This document shows positions 23,793 through 36,780 of a stretch of 56,894 nucleotides of DNA, piece by piece. Position 1 is the stretch's first letter. The number at the start of each line of letters is the position of its first letter. The DNA is taken from contig BFEA01000015.1 of the NCBI GenBank assembly GCA_003427395.1, positions 5,080,665 through 5,137,558 of the forward strand. The letters are read 5' to 3'. The notes under the pieces are model-generated. The model was not told where the DNA came from. It saw only the letters and a list, made by a program, of their open reading frames with translations, and did not search any database. Origin of the DNA: Chara braunii (taxonomy: Eukaryota > Streptophyta > Charophyceae > Charales > Characeae). The position numbers and the translations under genes were made by a program.

Positions 23793-24695
23793 NNNNNNNN
23801 NNNNNNNNNNNNNNNNNNNNNNNNNNNNNNNNNNNNNNNNNNNNNNNNNNNNNNNNNNNNNNNNNNNNNNNNNNNNNNNNNNNNNNNNNNNNNNNNNNNN
23901 NNNNNNNNNNNNNNNNNNNNNNNNNNNNNNNNNNNNNNNNNNNNNNNNNNNNNNNNNNNNNNNNNNNNNNNNNNNNNNNNNNNNNNNNNNNNNNNNNNNN
24001 NNNNNNNNNNNNNNNNNNNNNNNNNNNNNNNNNNNNNNNNNNNNNNNNNNNNNNNNNNNNNNNNNNNNNNNNNNNNNNNNNNNNNNNNNNNNNNNNNNNN
24101 NNNNNNNNNNNNNNNNNNNNNNNNNNNNNNNNNNNNNNNNNNNNNNNNNNNNNNNNNNNNNNNNNNNNNNNNNNNNNNNNNNNNNNNNNNNNNNNNNNNN
24201 NNNNNNNNNNNNNNNNNNNNNNNNNNNNNNNNNNNNNNNNNNNNNNNNNNNNNNNNNNNNNNNNNNNNNNNNNNNNNNNNNNNNNNNNNNNNNNNNNNNN
24301 NNNNNNNNNNNNNNNNNNNNNNNNNNNNNNNNNNNNNNNNNNNNNNNNNNNNNNNNNNNNNNNNNNNNNNNNNNNNNNNNNNNNNNNNNNNNNNNNNNNN
24401 NNNNNNNNNNNNNNNNNNNNNNNNNNNNNNNNNNNNNNNNNNNNNNNNNNNNNNNNNNNNNNNNNNNNNNNNNNNNNNNNNNNNNNNNNNNNNNNNNNNN
24501 NNNNNNNNNNNNNNNNNNNNNNNNNNNNNNNNNNNNNNNNNNNNNNNNNNNNNNNNNNNNNNNNNNNNNNNNNNNNNNNNNNNNNNNNNNNNNNNNNNNN
24601 NNNNNNNNNNNNNNNNNNNNNNNNNNNNNNNNNNNNNNNNNNNNNNNNNNNNNNNNNNNNNNNNNNNNNNNNNNNNNNNNNNNNNNNNNNNNNNN
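23793..24695. other. Assembly gap, 903 Ns
   Basis: An unbroken run of N. It is bordered on the right by a CT microsatellite, the probable reason assembly failed. The 335-376 codon frames that cross it are artefacts. Confidence 1.

Positions 24696-24762
<67 letters not shown>
24696..24762. repeat. CT microsatellite at the gap edge
   Basis: CT dinucleotide run of 67 bases starting at the first base after the gap. Confidence 0.95.
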
Positions 24763-24764
<2 letters not shown>

Positions 24765-25460
24765 CCTTCGCCTGACCTTTTCCCTTGCTTCGTACCCCAC
24801 CCAACCTCTGCCCTCCCTCCGCCCGACTTCACCCTGCCGTCTTCCCCCTTCCTCCCGGCCTCCTTCCACTACCTCCTCTTCCTCTTCACACCTTTTCCCA
24901 TGTCCGTCTCCCCCTACCTATTCCCTTCTTCCATACATCCTTCGACCTCTAAACTACGTTCTGCTTTTTGTCCTCCCTCCGCCCTACTTCTCCCTGCCGC
25001 CTCCCTTTTCTCCCGGCCTCCTCTGGACCTTCTATTAAAACCTCCCTCTGCCCTCCCTTCGCCTGGGCATGTCACTCCCCTTCCTTCGCCCACTCTCTGC
25101 CTGACCTCCTTCCCTCCCTCTCCCCCATCCTCCTCCTTCCTCCACCCAATTTGCACCGAACTCCTCCTCCCCCCAATCTCCTTCCTCCCATTCCTTCCTT
25201 TGCCTAATGTCCACCTTCCGCCGTACTCTCTGTCGTCTTTCCCCTGCCTATTGGCCTCCTCCACACCTTCTCTATAACCTTCCTCTGGCCTCCGTCCGCC
25301 TGGCCGCCTCATTCCCCTTCGTTCGCCCGATCTCTATCTCACCCCCTCCTTCCCTTGATCTCCTTTCTCCCCTTCCTTCCTCAACTCGATCACCCCCTGA
25401 CCTCCTCCTTCCATTCCTCCTCCGTCCTACTCCTCACCTCTCCCTTAATCGATCGCCCTT
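24763..25460. repeat. Long polypyrimidine (C/T) tract, imperfect
   Basis: For about 700 bases the plus strand is overwhelmingly C and T, with repeated CCTCC, TTCC and CCCTCC words. Frames on both strands are long only because stop codons are rare in such sequence; the predicted proteins are just Pro/Ser/Leu or Gly/Arg/Glu repeats. Confidence 0.75.
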
Positions 25461-26029
25461 TTTTTGTAACGCTCAACCTAAGAAGTGTTTCTTTTTCATT
25501 ACCCGGTGGACGTAACCGCTTCAGTTGCTATCAAGATCGCTCCATTTCTTTTAAAGATCTCAACACGATTGCACACGCGTAAGAAGAAGAAAGGGATAGC
25601 AGGAGAGAGAAAAACGCATTTCACCTTACACACACACTTCCTCCTCTCGCTCTTGCTTCCTCGCACCTTCCTTGTCCTTGTCCCTCTTCCACCACCACGT
25701 CTTTTGCCTCCTCAACATCTTCTTCCTCAACATTCTCCTTCGGTCTTTTCTCTTTGGAGCGACCTTATGATTAGCTTGCCTACTCAAGATATTTTGGTGT
25801 ATCGATATTTCTTTCCATATTTCACTACACACACCACATTGAGTCAGCTCTCTCTCTCTCTCTCCACACCCCTCGTTGTGTGCATCTGGGTGTGACTGCA
25901 CATGCGAGAGCACACGCTTGCCCTTATTCACTTTGGGAAAAAAAATATGGCGCCAAGCCTTAACGCAAATGGAGAAAGCTAACAAAAACGGAATGCACTC
26001 TCTATATCATGCCCAGATAAGGGAGCATG

Positions 26030-26213
26030 AAGCGAGGGAGGACGGAGGGTTGAGGGTAACGCCATCGGAGAAAGGAGGGAGAAGGTGAGGGATGGAAGAA
26101 AGAAGGAGAAGGGAGGAAGGAGGGAGGGGCGATGGGGCAAGGGTGAGGGAGGGAGGAGAGAGGGTCGAGGCAGGAATGGAGGACGGGCCTAGGGAGGCAG
26201 GATGGTGATGGTG

Positions 26214-26267
<54 letters not shown>

Positions 26268-26268
26268 G
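26030..26268. repeat. Polypurine tract followed by CT and CA microsatellites
   Basis: GGGAGGA-type words fill about 26030-26205. A CT run follows at 26215-26251 and a CA run up to 26268. The abrupt change from purine to pyrimidine on one strand makes this a local strand-asymmetry flip. Confidence 0.8.
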
Positions 26269-26362
26269 CACCCAAATAACCTAACCCGCATGCCCATATT
26301 GACCCCCATCCCCCCATTATCTACCTCCTCCCCAAACAAGAGAAAGAACACAATTTTTTTTT

Positions 26363-26880
26363 AATACTTTTTCCAAACGGGGTTGGGGGTGTGGGTTCGA
26401 GGTGAAGTACAAAAACTCGCTCTACCAGGAATCCACAATGAATCTCACGTCGGAGTACTTAGCAGAAACTCACGATCCACGGTGGAACTGACGACCCACG
26501 GGCCAACCACCGATCCAAGCAGCACCGATTCACGAAAGCACCAACTCACAAAATACTAAGCACCAAAGCACTAAGCACGGAGCACCGTGTCGGATGAAGC
26601 GCACAACAGCATGCACCGAATAATACTTTTTTCAAACGGGGTTGGGGGTGTGGGTTCGAGGTGAAGTACAAAAACTCACTCTACCAGGAATCCACAACGA
26701 ATCTCACGTCGGAGCACTTAGCAAGAACTCACGATCCACAGTGGAACAGACGACCCACGGGCGAACCACCGATCCAAGCAGCACCGATTCACGAAAGCAC
26801 CAACTCACAAAATACTAAGCACCAAAGCACTAAGCACGGAGCACCATGTCGGATGAAGCGCACAACAACATGCACCGAAT
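26363..26880. repeat. 259-bp tandem duplication
   Basis: Two copies, offset 259 bases (GGTTGGGGGTGTGGGTTCGA at 26381 and 26640), nearly identical over their whole length. This is a young duplication. Confidence 0.92.
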
Positions 26881-26889
26881 TCACCACGA

Positions 26890-27035
26890 ACCCACGGTGC
26901 CCCAAGCACCGATTTCACGATGCCCCAAGCATCGATTTCACGATGCTCCAAGCACCGAATTCACGACGCTCCAAGCACAAAATTCATGATGCTCAAAGCA
27001 CCGAATTCACGATGCTCCAAACACCAAATCCACGT
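26890..27035. repeat. 24-bp minisatellite, about six units
   Basis: Units of the type CACCGAATTCACGATGCTCC plus AAG follow directly after the 259-bp duplication. Since 24 is a multiple of three, frames through it stay open and give a repeated peptide (AP.S..FTMLQ). The frame at 26661-27155 spans this and the duplication and is most likely chance. Confidence 0.85.
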
Positions 27036-30000
27036 AGAACACCAACTCACGAACCGGTGGGCGGGCAGGCGATTCATCCCTTCCGGTACGACTCAGTGGG
27101 CGGGCGATTCGCCGCTTCAGGGGTGGACTGTGGAGAAAAACGCAGTTGGGCTTGAGGGGGTCGACCATGGAGAAAAAAAACAGGCGTCGCTTTCAGTACC
27201 AACCGATATTGAACGGCCTAAATCACTGGCTGATCACCACCACAGACTGTTTGAATCGCATGCCGATCAGTGTCGTTCGCGGTGGTAATCAACCAACTAT
27301 TCGGACCATGCGATATCACGTTTAACAATTCTTATAGTATTGTAGATGCAAATCAATCAAATTTAAAATAGAGACTTTCTTTTCAAGTTTTTCTTTATTC
27401 TCTAAACAAATAGTTATATAAAAAAAAAATTATATAGATAATCAAGAAATAAATAACCTAATTATACTCAAAATAAATAGTACTGTTAAAATTAATTTTA
27501 TTATAGATATGTTATCGAAAATTTAAAATATATCAATCCAATATATCGTCAAACAAAACTGTCGGGTAAATCGTAGGCAGATAGGAAGAAAATGATAACC
27601 AACAAACGACTGTAACAAGCTGTTTTGTTAGAGTTTCACCGACTCATAAGGAGGTTGAAACCTTAACAGTTTGATTGCACTGTAATTGATGATCCACCAT
27701 AACACCCAGTTGTGGTTATGCATTAACCATTGCCCAACGGTTGACACCCTTAGGTGGGGCACAACCAGTGCCCTCGAAATACTTATGACGAAAATCAAAG
27801 CAAACTATCACTCACCCACATCACAAGCCGTATATATGGTTAAATTTGTATAGACTGTCGGTGCACACCCCATCACAAGTTGTATATATGATTAAATTTG
27901 TATGGGCCAACGTAGGTCTGTCTAGGGGGGTGTGTAGGGTTGTGATCATAGTACCACAAACAAGAGCATCACTTCAACTTGAGCCTTGATCAAGGGTTGT
28001 TACAATTTTTGGATGATTTCCTAAGTTGGGGATAAAGGTAGAATGATCCTTTTCTTGAATGGTTTTTTCGATCCTGTTACTGGTGCCCTTGCTTGCGCCC
28101 TAGGTAGTTTAGTTCCATTTCGTACGTCCATAATATCGTCCAAGTTTGAAGTTCAATTACTTTTCTCGTTCCATATTTTGCGGGTATCTGACTAAAATCA
28201 ATTCCAATCTCTTTCTTTGGGTCCGCATTGCTTTAGCTCTTTCCCTTGACTTTTTCATTCTTCCCTACGTCGATTGTAATCCATAATCCTCTCCTTTTTC
28301 TTCATTCATCCACCACTTTCGTGTTTGAGTCCTTATTTTTCCTCCCATTTTTATTTTCCTATGTGTTATTCCCTTCAACCTTCTCCTCCGGGATTTCGAA
28401 TCCAACATCCTCCTTCTCCTTGTTTTTTTCCCCTTACCCATTCCCATTCGCCCTTTCTGCCTTCCTCTTGGGGAGGGAGGGGAGGGAAGAGTGAACGGGA
28501 GGGAGGGAGAGGGCGGAAAACAAGGAGGAGAGTCGAGTGCAAAAAAGAGGAACCCCATTGGATCCTCGAGAGGAACGCTACTTTTGAGATATGAACAGTG
28601 ACACATTGGATGACGGTGTCGAGGACAGGCGACGTAGTAGAGACATACTCTCCATGACAACTTCCTAAAAACATCAGCAACCCATGACATGTTGCTGATA
28701 TGCTAGCGGGACAGTAGACTCGTTCTTCAGCATGGTATGTGAAGGCCACAATGATAGGAATCAAGGGTTGGGGGGGGGAACGAATTTAAGACAAAGATGA
28801 GGTCACATTTCTCATAGCGAAAACGTTATCATTACGGCCGGAGAAGAACTGCGGTTGTCCACACATGCAACGACATGCACCAGCACACCCTCACCAATAG
28901 TGACATAATCCATCCAATCTGTACACGCAAAATACACATGCTAGCCAGGTAACGGGGACGAGGCCGGGTCAGCCATATTGTTCTTCAAGGAGCAACAAAA
29001 CTTGCGACAATGCAACTGGAGACTATTCCCAACGAAATCCATATCAGGCGCATTCCTCCGCGCAACTACCTGGAATTGCTATTGCCATCCCATAAATGTC
29101 ATAGACATAACTTTCGTATTCACGCTAACCATATTATCATCATCCTGCGAACAATGTCTACAAATTCAAAAACAGTACAGGGGTTGCAATTTTAAGCGGG
29201 GCGACATATTGATAGCATTGTACACAGAGGGACCTCGTTGCAGCACAATAAGTGAATTGGCTCAATACACCGCGTGATAAAAGTTCCATTTTGGTTTCGA
29301 CAGTGATAACCCCATTGGCTTTGGCAAGTGTTCCAAAAACAGATCATCGTCGGTCAGTCATATGTCCCATCAAAGTATCAAAAGGACATATCATTCTCAT
29401 TTAACGGTGAGGAGCAATCGGGCCGAAGTGAAGTAGAAGCTAATCAACCGCACTTGTACTTATGGTGGCTTCTAGTAATGTGAACACTGCATCTCGTGTA
29501 TAGTACAAGACCTCATGTATTGTGCAAATGTGGAACCTCAACGCTATAGTGTGACTGTGAATAACAAATCCGGTGTGTGTTATTCCGAGCTTGCGTGTCT
29601 TGGGGGCCGTTACATCATTTCCCAAGATTGCAAACATGTTAGCAGAGTAAATCTTTGACTCCCTCTGTTGCTGTGAGGGTGCAATGACCTTGCTGCATGT
29701 ATACAAACAAGGTTGTTGTCCCATAGATGCGATGGAGGTGAGGAACGTTTGTCCCAAAGATGCACCTGTCGCAGCTGATGTAACCATAAATATGTTGATG
29801 ATAATGACAGTAACCAAAAACAGGACCCGTAGGCTGTAGACAAAGAATGGTGTAGCAAAAGATGCACTTAGGGGAGCGATGGTAGTGGTATGGAATTGGC
29901 CGAGTTTGAATCAGTGTGAAAGTGAACAGCAACTCGCTCAGCACAAACACTCAACTCTCTTCTTATAGGTTAACTCTCTTTAGTATGTGGCCAAACACGC

Positions 30001-30980
30001 ATTGAGAAGTAGCAACAATGGTGGCAGGCAATTCAACAACGTTCGTTTTCTCTGCTACGTGAAGCTGAGATTCTATTGGGATCGCAACGTCCACATTACC
30101 AGTCAGCAGCCCTTTGGCAATAACTAAGGAGGGTTATCTTGTTGTGCGTGGATATACGAAGGATCGATGTTGCTTGTGCTAAGAACCGATGTTCAACAAT
30201 GTATAGGACACCGCTTCATTAGTTGGGTGACATGAGCAGGCCAACATTGTGGGCCATGCACATCATCAGTCCTACCCTTGGCCAAGACACAAGGGGCATG
30301 TACCCTGGTGACAATAGGATACAACTTCCAAGTTGGAACTGCAGTTATAGAATGTCCAAACGTCGTTTGTGACCTTTGCTACTACCGAACCCACCTTAGT
30401 AATTTTTGTTGCCTTTCCAGAGTTAAGGCCTAGTTTTTAACAGCATACTGAAAAACTACCTAAGTCGGGGCATTGGAAAAAACACTAAGGTCCAAGAATC
30501 TACTGTATCGAATACTTCAGTGTAACGCGCAAGCCCATGTCCCAAGGAAGCGACATGAACCACCATGTTTTCCTCTGCGGACCATGTCAAGCAGAAGGCA
30601 ATGTGGAGGTTAAAAAAATTATCACGAACCAACTAATATGTAAATGCATATTCTTATGCCACATGTAAATCCCATCGATGAAGTTCATTGATTAACTGTG
30701 CCTTATTTCGATAGAGCATTCAGATTGGCAATTTTTTATCCAACGTCAATGCCCACAAGGATCCTACCACCTCATGGCACCACGATTCATCCATTACATA
30801 GTGATAAGTGCACGACAATTGCAGATGTTCTGTGTTTGACACGACAAGAATCTCAAAGTCATGTGAGGCAACCCACTCCCCGCGATGACAACCGCCAACG
30901 CATTTATGTTGACCTCTAATCCTGTGGAATCTGCTCCAAAGCATAACCATGTGCCTCGAGAACACCGTTACACACATTCT
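27036..30980. other. Mixed sequence without recognised genes
   Basis: Contains a 52-bp-period partial duplication at 27820-27903 (ATCACAAG..GTATATATG), an AT-rich stretch at 27330-27560, and C/T- and A/G-rich patches at 28230-28530. Nothing shows a domain I know. Confidence 0.45.
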
Positions 30981-30988
30981 TAACAATC

Positions 30989-31411
30989 GTGTCACTTGGG
31001 AGGTTAGTACTGAGTGACAAAGGGATTTACACTTTGCTTGAGATCCAAGACAACCTCCTTGGCACTTTTCACAATGAAGCAGTGTCACATGCCACTTTCA
31101 CGATTAACCTCATTATCCTTGCCGCAAAGGGAGCTCATCACAACTTCGACAGCATAGATGAGCAAATGAGAGGGCACTATTGTGCTGACAATGATTTTAC
31201 AAAGGACCTCCTATTCAGGTCAAAGACAAAGGTGGTGGGCTGTAAAGTGAGGTGCTGGTTTAAAAAGATTGTTGTGTTGGGTAACCCCGTTGATCATCAA
31301 ACGAGAAGGTGGAGATTTATATGCTCGAAGTGCAAACTAGAGACCGGGCTGAATATCATCCTGGACACTTTTCAACAATCCAGCAGTGTCACATGCCACT
31401 TTCTCGATTAA
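30989..31411 (+). pseudogene. Possible transposase N-terminal (BED-like) fragment
   Basis: In the 140-codon frame the part WFKKIVVLGNPVDHQT, RRWRFICSKC has the spacing of a BED-type zinc finger start (W, then W.C..C) as seen at the N-terminus of plant hAT-type transposases. The expected downstream H...H/C pair is not convincing. A related, degraded piece lies at 33020-33110 (ENIVALGDPEDQTKSRWQF). Both look like remains of one repeated protein-coding element. This is a weak call. Confidence 0.3.
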
Positions 31412-31490
31412 GCTCTTTATCCTTGCTTCAAGAGTGTTGATCAAGACTTGAACAATATAGATCAACAGGTAAGAACTTGTTGTGCTGGCA
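31057..31490. repeat. Diverged tandem duplication, period about 302 bp
   Basis: The phrases CAGTGTCACATGCCACTTTC and a following TTATCCTTG...ATAGAT stretch occur at about 31080 and 31383. The possible zinc-finger fragment lies between them. Confidence 0.6.
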
Positions 31491-31838
31491 ACGAGTTGCT
31501 AATGCCTTTTTTTTTTTTTTTTTTAATTTGACCAATTGATTATCCTGATGATGTATGCAGGCCCCCTACGAGACTCCCTCCCACCCTGACTCTTATTATT
31601 GTCCCCGGTGCACCCCTACTCCAAAGATCCTACCTTGGTGATTTTTTTTTTAATGAAAAGGTTCTGAGCAGTGTTAGGGATTGTGCCAAGTGAGGGAATC
31701 CACCAAAAGGCTGCACGCACTGGGTTCAGCCCACCGGGTGGCATAGCGGACCCATCCACATGAAGATGCTATTCCAGCCAAGGACCCACCATCTCGAGCA
31801 CATACTCAAGGGTGTCGGCCTGGGACCGGTGCTACCCT

Positions 31839-31950
31839 GGACGTCAGCAGACTGGGCGCACCACCCTCGAACTCATGTTCCAGATCCCCAAGTTGGACGT
31901 CAGCAGACTGGGCGCACCACCCTCGAACTCATGTTCCAGATCCCCAAGCA
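31839..31950. repeat. 56-bp tandem duplication
   Basis: GGACGTCAGCAGACTGGGCG and the following 30 bases occur at 31839 and 31895 without visible differences. It is young. Confidence 0.9.
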
Positions 31951-31959
31951 TCCTGCCAC

Positions 31960-34120
31960 GAGGCTGCAATGGCACCACTGTTGCCTGGTGCTCATAGGAA
32001 TACCATCGTGCCTCGTAGGAGAATGGCGAACCATTACATCCCCCCCTCAACTCTTCCCCACTGAGCCCGGTGCTTGCCAGCCACTGCCCCTACCTGGCTC
32101 TTCATAACCAAGTGGAGGTGTAAGCAACCACTTCAACGCCCTAAGGTACCGCTCGTCATGTAGGGATCCAGTATCCACATACCTGGACCTTTTCTATTAC
32201 ACTTATGCGCCCATCTCATGGCACCTCATTATTTGTACAATCAATTTGCAAATGGCATGTGTGTTAGTCAACGCTCGCCGACGGCCTATGCACGAAGCTG
32301 CGGTGTTCTGAACACGGAACCTCACCACAATGCGCATTTCCAACCGGTGCTCCACACACTGAGTTGTCACATCGTTCCTACCTGAGTGTTTTTACTACCC
32401 ACGATCATCACCCTTTCTAATGACATGAACGGACAATGGTTATACGCATCAGGGCTCCCTCCTCAACCCTAATTGAAGCATAGTCGAATGAACGAGCCCT
32501 GTCGTACGAGTCCTTCGAGCCATAAGGGTAGACATTCCACTACAAGTCCCACAGGTGAACCCTTTTCTATTGAACCAAAATGTCTCTGGTTTCCTTCCTC
32601 AACAGGCTCACGGCCACCATCCACTCCCCCACCACCATCATCAACTAGATCTACCATTGAGCCCTCTCGTTATTATCTTGATTTTTATGTTCCCCTGTTC
32701 TTACCTACAACACCTTCAATTTTTATCCTTGGCAAGCTTTCACAACCACCATCCCTTGCCCTACCTCTATCTTCAATTGGGACTCTTATCTATCTAATTC
32801 TTTATCTTCCCCTAGAGAATCCCTAGTTTCCATCCTCAGTGGACTCACAACCACCATCCTCTCCCCCACCTATTCTCCTTGCGGGCAACAGACCACCTCA
32901 CCCCTTGAAACAACCTCTATTGTAGGTTCCCCAACAATATCCTCCGCTGGAGCTTGTCCAACCTCTAGGTCTGCTTCTAAGGTCGGAGACTAAAAAGGGA
33001 GGAGGGCTCTTAAGTGGGGTGATGATTGGAAAATATTGTTGCGCTGGGTGACCCCGAGGATCAGACAAAGAGCAGGTGGCAATTTTATATACTTCGAGAA
33101 AAAATAAAAGACAGAGCAGGTGTCAAATGTGCCCATAGCCCCAATACTGCACGCCCCAATAAGGTTTCCAGATATAAAACAACGGACAACAGAATACTTC
33201 CAATAAATGGCTATAGGTCGGACTATCAAAATGTTATTAGAGCTGGTATTTCTAACAATGTTAGCACTAGATTGCTGGATTGCCTGAAGTTTTTATGATT
33301 TGGTACTATACCAAAATGTTGTTTTACATCACAGAGATGCATGAACAATTTGTGAATAACCTTGAGTGGATGCTTGATATGTGCAACTGGAGATATTCCG
33401 TCTGTAGCTTTGGGCAGCTGGAAAAGTTTGTCAGCAACTACTGATTGTTGTTGAATGTTGAACTTGTGGTTGCAATACACTCTCACCTTACTCGTTCACA
33501 CTAAACCTCGACACTTAATTTTGTCCATGTATTGGTATTGAGCCTTCGACGAACAGAGCCATGACCATCCACAATATCAGTACAATTTGAGAATAATTGT
33601 CAAGAAGGACAATTGTTGTGGTTCGAAGGAGGCATGCTGATAGACATGATGAGCGCCCCTTAGTAAAGTTGTGGAACTAGATGAGAATGGGTGGCATCAT
33701 TCCATCACAGTTGCGTATATCTATGACAAGAAGAGGTTGAAGATGTTATTCAAGACACTATAGTAACGGTATGATGCTCAGTCATAGTGTGGTGCATGGA
33801 GCTACATGCGCAAGTGAATTTGAAAATACAACCCTATTATGCGTACAGATAAAATATGTGAGTGGTACAGACCAACGCTTATGCATTCCAGTTTATGAAT
33901 GTCAGTTGTCAGCGCAGCATTTGAATCATTTGTTCGCAGCCATTGCAACAAGCACAAGGGCAAAGTGGACCTGGCTTGTAAAACCACACGAGCAAGATAT
34001 TGCAAGTCTAGTTTGCCTACTTGTGCAAGCATGCAATGCAAAACCAAGCGCACAACATACCAAGGACTCGCCACAGTGTCAATTGAGACCGGTTTGTTAG
34101 TGAAGCTTTGAGAAGAGAGG
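31960..34120. other. Mosaic sequence with a Pro/Ser-rich frame and a second BED-like scrap
   Basis: The frame 32473-32826 is Pro/Ser/Thr-rich (STPPPPSSTRST) and resembles the low-complexity linkers found in retroelement proteins, but no domain is visible. The stretch 33020-33110 resembles 31235-31330. No complete gene. Confidence 0.35.
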
Positions 34121-34124
34121 CGGC

Positions 34125-36060
34125 GTCGAGCGCATCGACCCCCACCTTTTTTCGTAAAAGGCGAGAGCCTTCCCAGTCATGTTACGCAAGAGTAAAAACA
34201 AATCAACAAACAACTTGGAGACGACACATAAATAATCTCGAGAACCGTCAAGATGGGGACGGTCGCGTTGCCCCTTCGCCGCTCTAGTCGGATGAGTCAG
34301 CCGTACTTTCGCGGTCCCCTACAACAAGACAGGTTCCCGTGAAGCACAACTTGTCTTCCCTAAGGGGTTGTCACCACCCTTAGGGGCGTATCTTTTCCGA
34401 CTTACTGACCCACGTTCAGAAGCTTTTAGTTGTAATTGCAGAGGTAGGTTGAACGAGGGCGTTTGCTTGTTTGCTGTAGTATAGCTACGTTTAGAACGTC
34501 ATCTGAACCCAGATACCATCCGCTGATCTCCTAGCTACAGGGCATACGTCAGTCGACTAAGACGAATTCAACCAAGTGTGAAACCCACAGGTAATCCTAG
34601 TCCCTTAGACGCATAATTGAAGAAAAAAAAAGAGTTACAACGATCAAATGTAATTATATCGAAATGAACTGCTAACGGAGAGTTCGTTTTGACAATAACC
34701 TCGATGGCGCCGACAAGGTAGTCGGGCTACCTTAGTTTTGACTTGATGCGACGCACTCCCAAAATCATTCCCTCCATCCTGCCGTCGACCTAAGGTTAGG
34801 CACGCCCACACCTGTCTCCGTACGTTTTTAATCTTCTTGGATGACAGACTGCTTTGTAGATGATTCTTCATCAGATGCATTACTTGAAGTATTGCATCTC
34901 TTTCCCTCTAGGAAGTGGTCTAGGCTACTTCTCCTCCTCGTCCGAGCACAAAACTCGGATCCAAAAAGTCGGGCCGTCTCCACCGAATTGGCAGAGTACA
35001 CCCCCATAGACCGGTCCACTCTGAATCCACAACAGGGACGACTCCTAAAACAACGAACCCCTGCCCCAGATGCTTTCTGGAGAGAGAAAACATGTTCACC
35101 ACAAATATATTTTTGTTGTTCTTATTTTTTTCTTAAGCTCAAAGTAACTTAGACGAAAAAGAATCAGAGGAGGTAGAGAATGAGAATCATTTGGACAAAT
35201 ATAGACAGTTGAGGCCGTTCGAGATAGAAAGGACCTTCTCTGGGAAAGACTAAATCCATTTGATTGTCTACTTTATCTGAATCAAATTCCTTTGACGACA
35301 CTGAATCAAACTTTCTCAACACAATTTTTGACCAGCATGCAAATAATGGGTAGAAAAAAAACAATCCTCTTCACCAGTCCTACGTAGGCACAATCAATTC
35401 CTTCTGCGATCATCCGTCTACCTACCTGCACACTCAAAAACAACCACAGGTCCAGAAAATCCAGCAACCCATACTCTCGTCAGATCCCACTTTTTCACAT
35501 GCATGAACAAAGTGTGGGTTCACACAGGTGTGGAGAGAAAACAAAGTGTGGGTTCACACACGCTTTACCCAACCTTCTATTTTGAACATTCAAAACAAAT
35601 AGGGCAAAGCAAAGTGTGGGTTCACACAGGTGTGGAGAGAAAACAAAGTCGTTAGTTCACCTTGAGTGAAGCGTTTCCAAATACGTCGTGGCCCTTTCAA
35701 GAATTTGAGAAAAATACGTACAGCTTCCCGAAGAAAAATTACTGCACCGAGGTAAATTTTGGACCAGCCACTAGTCTCAATTTGCTCCCCATTCGCAAGT
35801 CCTACATGCGTCAGTTCCAACTGCGAGGATGATGATTCACACCCGTCCCAATCCCACCCAAGTCCCAACTCGTCCTAGATGGTCCTAAGTGGTCTCGTAC
35901 TATCCCTTCCAGCACCTGAAGATGTCATCCGCCAAAACAACTTCCACCATACCTCGCAAAAAAATAAAACACACAAGTTCCCACTCAGCCGGCACCATCA
36001 GTCCCGCTCACGTGTTCTACTGATCCTAAGGTTTCACTAGGTCAAAGACCAAATGACCCC
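34125..36060 (-). repeat. Family R dispersed repeat, copy C
   Basis: Minus-strand counterpart of 5141-7790. It carries the GC-rich 3' domain at 34125-34620 with the terminal hairpin at 34138-34170 and the CCCTAAGGGG hairpin at 34358-34385. The conserved peptide is at 34828-34986 and the block with GTGGGTTCACACAGG at 35510-35660. That last block is duplicated inside this copy (starts at 35508, 35542 and 35610). The upstream end is diffuse and abuts repeat R2 near 36215. Confidence 0.75.
34828..34986 (-). pseudogene. Conserved C-terminal peptide of family R, copy C
   Basis: Fifty-two residues and a stop, with SEFCARTRRR, LDHFLEG, RCNTSSN, ASDEES and KQSVIQED. It is one codon longer than the copies in A2 and B. 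The frame is open upstream to 35019 (DRSMGVYSANS). No known domain recognised. Confidence 0.5.
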
Positions 36061-36214
36061 ACCCCCGCAGATGTGCACCCACAAAAGAAAAACGGCGTGC
36101 CGTTCCACCTTGGCAAACCTGATGAAACACAGAGTATCGTTGCCACTTCTACCAGTGCTCGCTGCATTGCCAGAACAATTCCACTGCAATTTTCTCTCAA
36201 CCAATGTTGACACA

Positions 36215-36780
36215 TCGAGAGACGCTTAAACGAAGGTCTCAATTTTCAAACCACTTATCACGCCATTTATAACAAAAAATCATAAATTTATATATGTCTT
36301 TTCTTTTGAATCTCTATATTATCTAAACAAAGAAAAGCATGCTGACTATAGCGATTTAACTCAATAATCATTTTAACCAAACTTGCCATTATTCATAGAT
36401 AGATACTAACTACTTACAAAAAAAAAGGACTAACTACTTACAAGAAAAAAAAAAAAAGACTTTAAAAACCTATAAAACAGCAAGGCAAAAGTGTGTTTTC
36501 ATGCAAAATTCACTCGTTTCAGTTTTCAGGATTTTCAGGATTTTGCAAGGCTAGCCAAAATAGTGAACTCCAAGACCCTAACAAACACCAAACTTGGCAC
36601 ACACAAACCTTGACCAAATATAAAGCAGGGCGAAAAAAAAAAAAAACAGAAAAATCTAAAAAAAATGACCTCCAATGCACTTTTCAGGGTCGAAGGGAAG
36701 GGATTAACCAGGGCTGAAAAGTGGGGCCCCCTGTTAACCGCTTACGGACACCAAGAAAAAACCAAAACTTTCCCTCCTCT
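36215..36780 (+). repeat. Dispersed repeat R2, copy 2
   Basis: Same orientation as 4020-4400, although the neighbouring family R copies are in opposite orientations, so R2 is an independent element. It shares the TTATAACAAAA, CATTTTAACCAAACTTGCCA and CAGCAAGGCAAAAGTG phrases and A-rich runs, and is longer here. Confidence 0.55.

Noticed and set aside
23674-24869. Open frames of 335-376 codons
   Set aside because: They consist mainly of the N gap and CT repeat translations.
24900-25312. Pro/Ser-rich and Gly/Arg-rich frames
   Set aside because: Products of the polypyrimidine tract, with no independent evidence of coding.
26661-27155. 164-codon frame
   Set aside because: It follows the 259-bp duplication and the 24-base repeat, whose length keeps it open; no domain.
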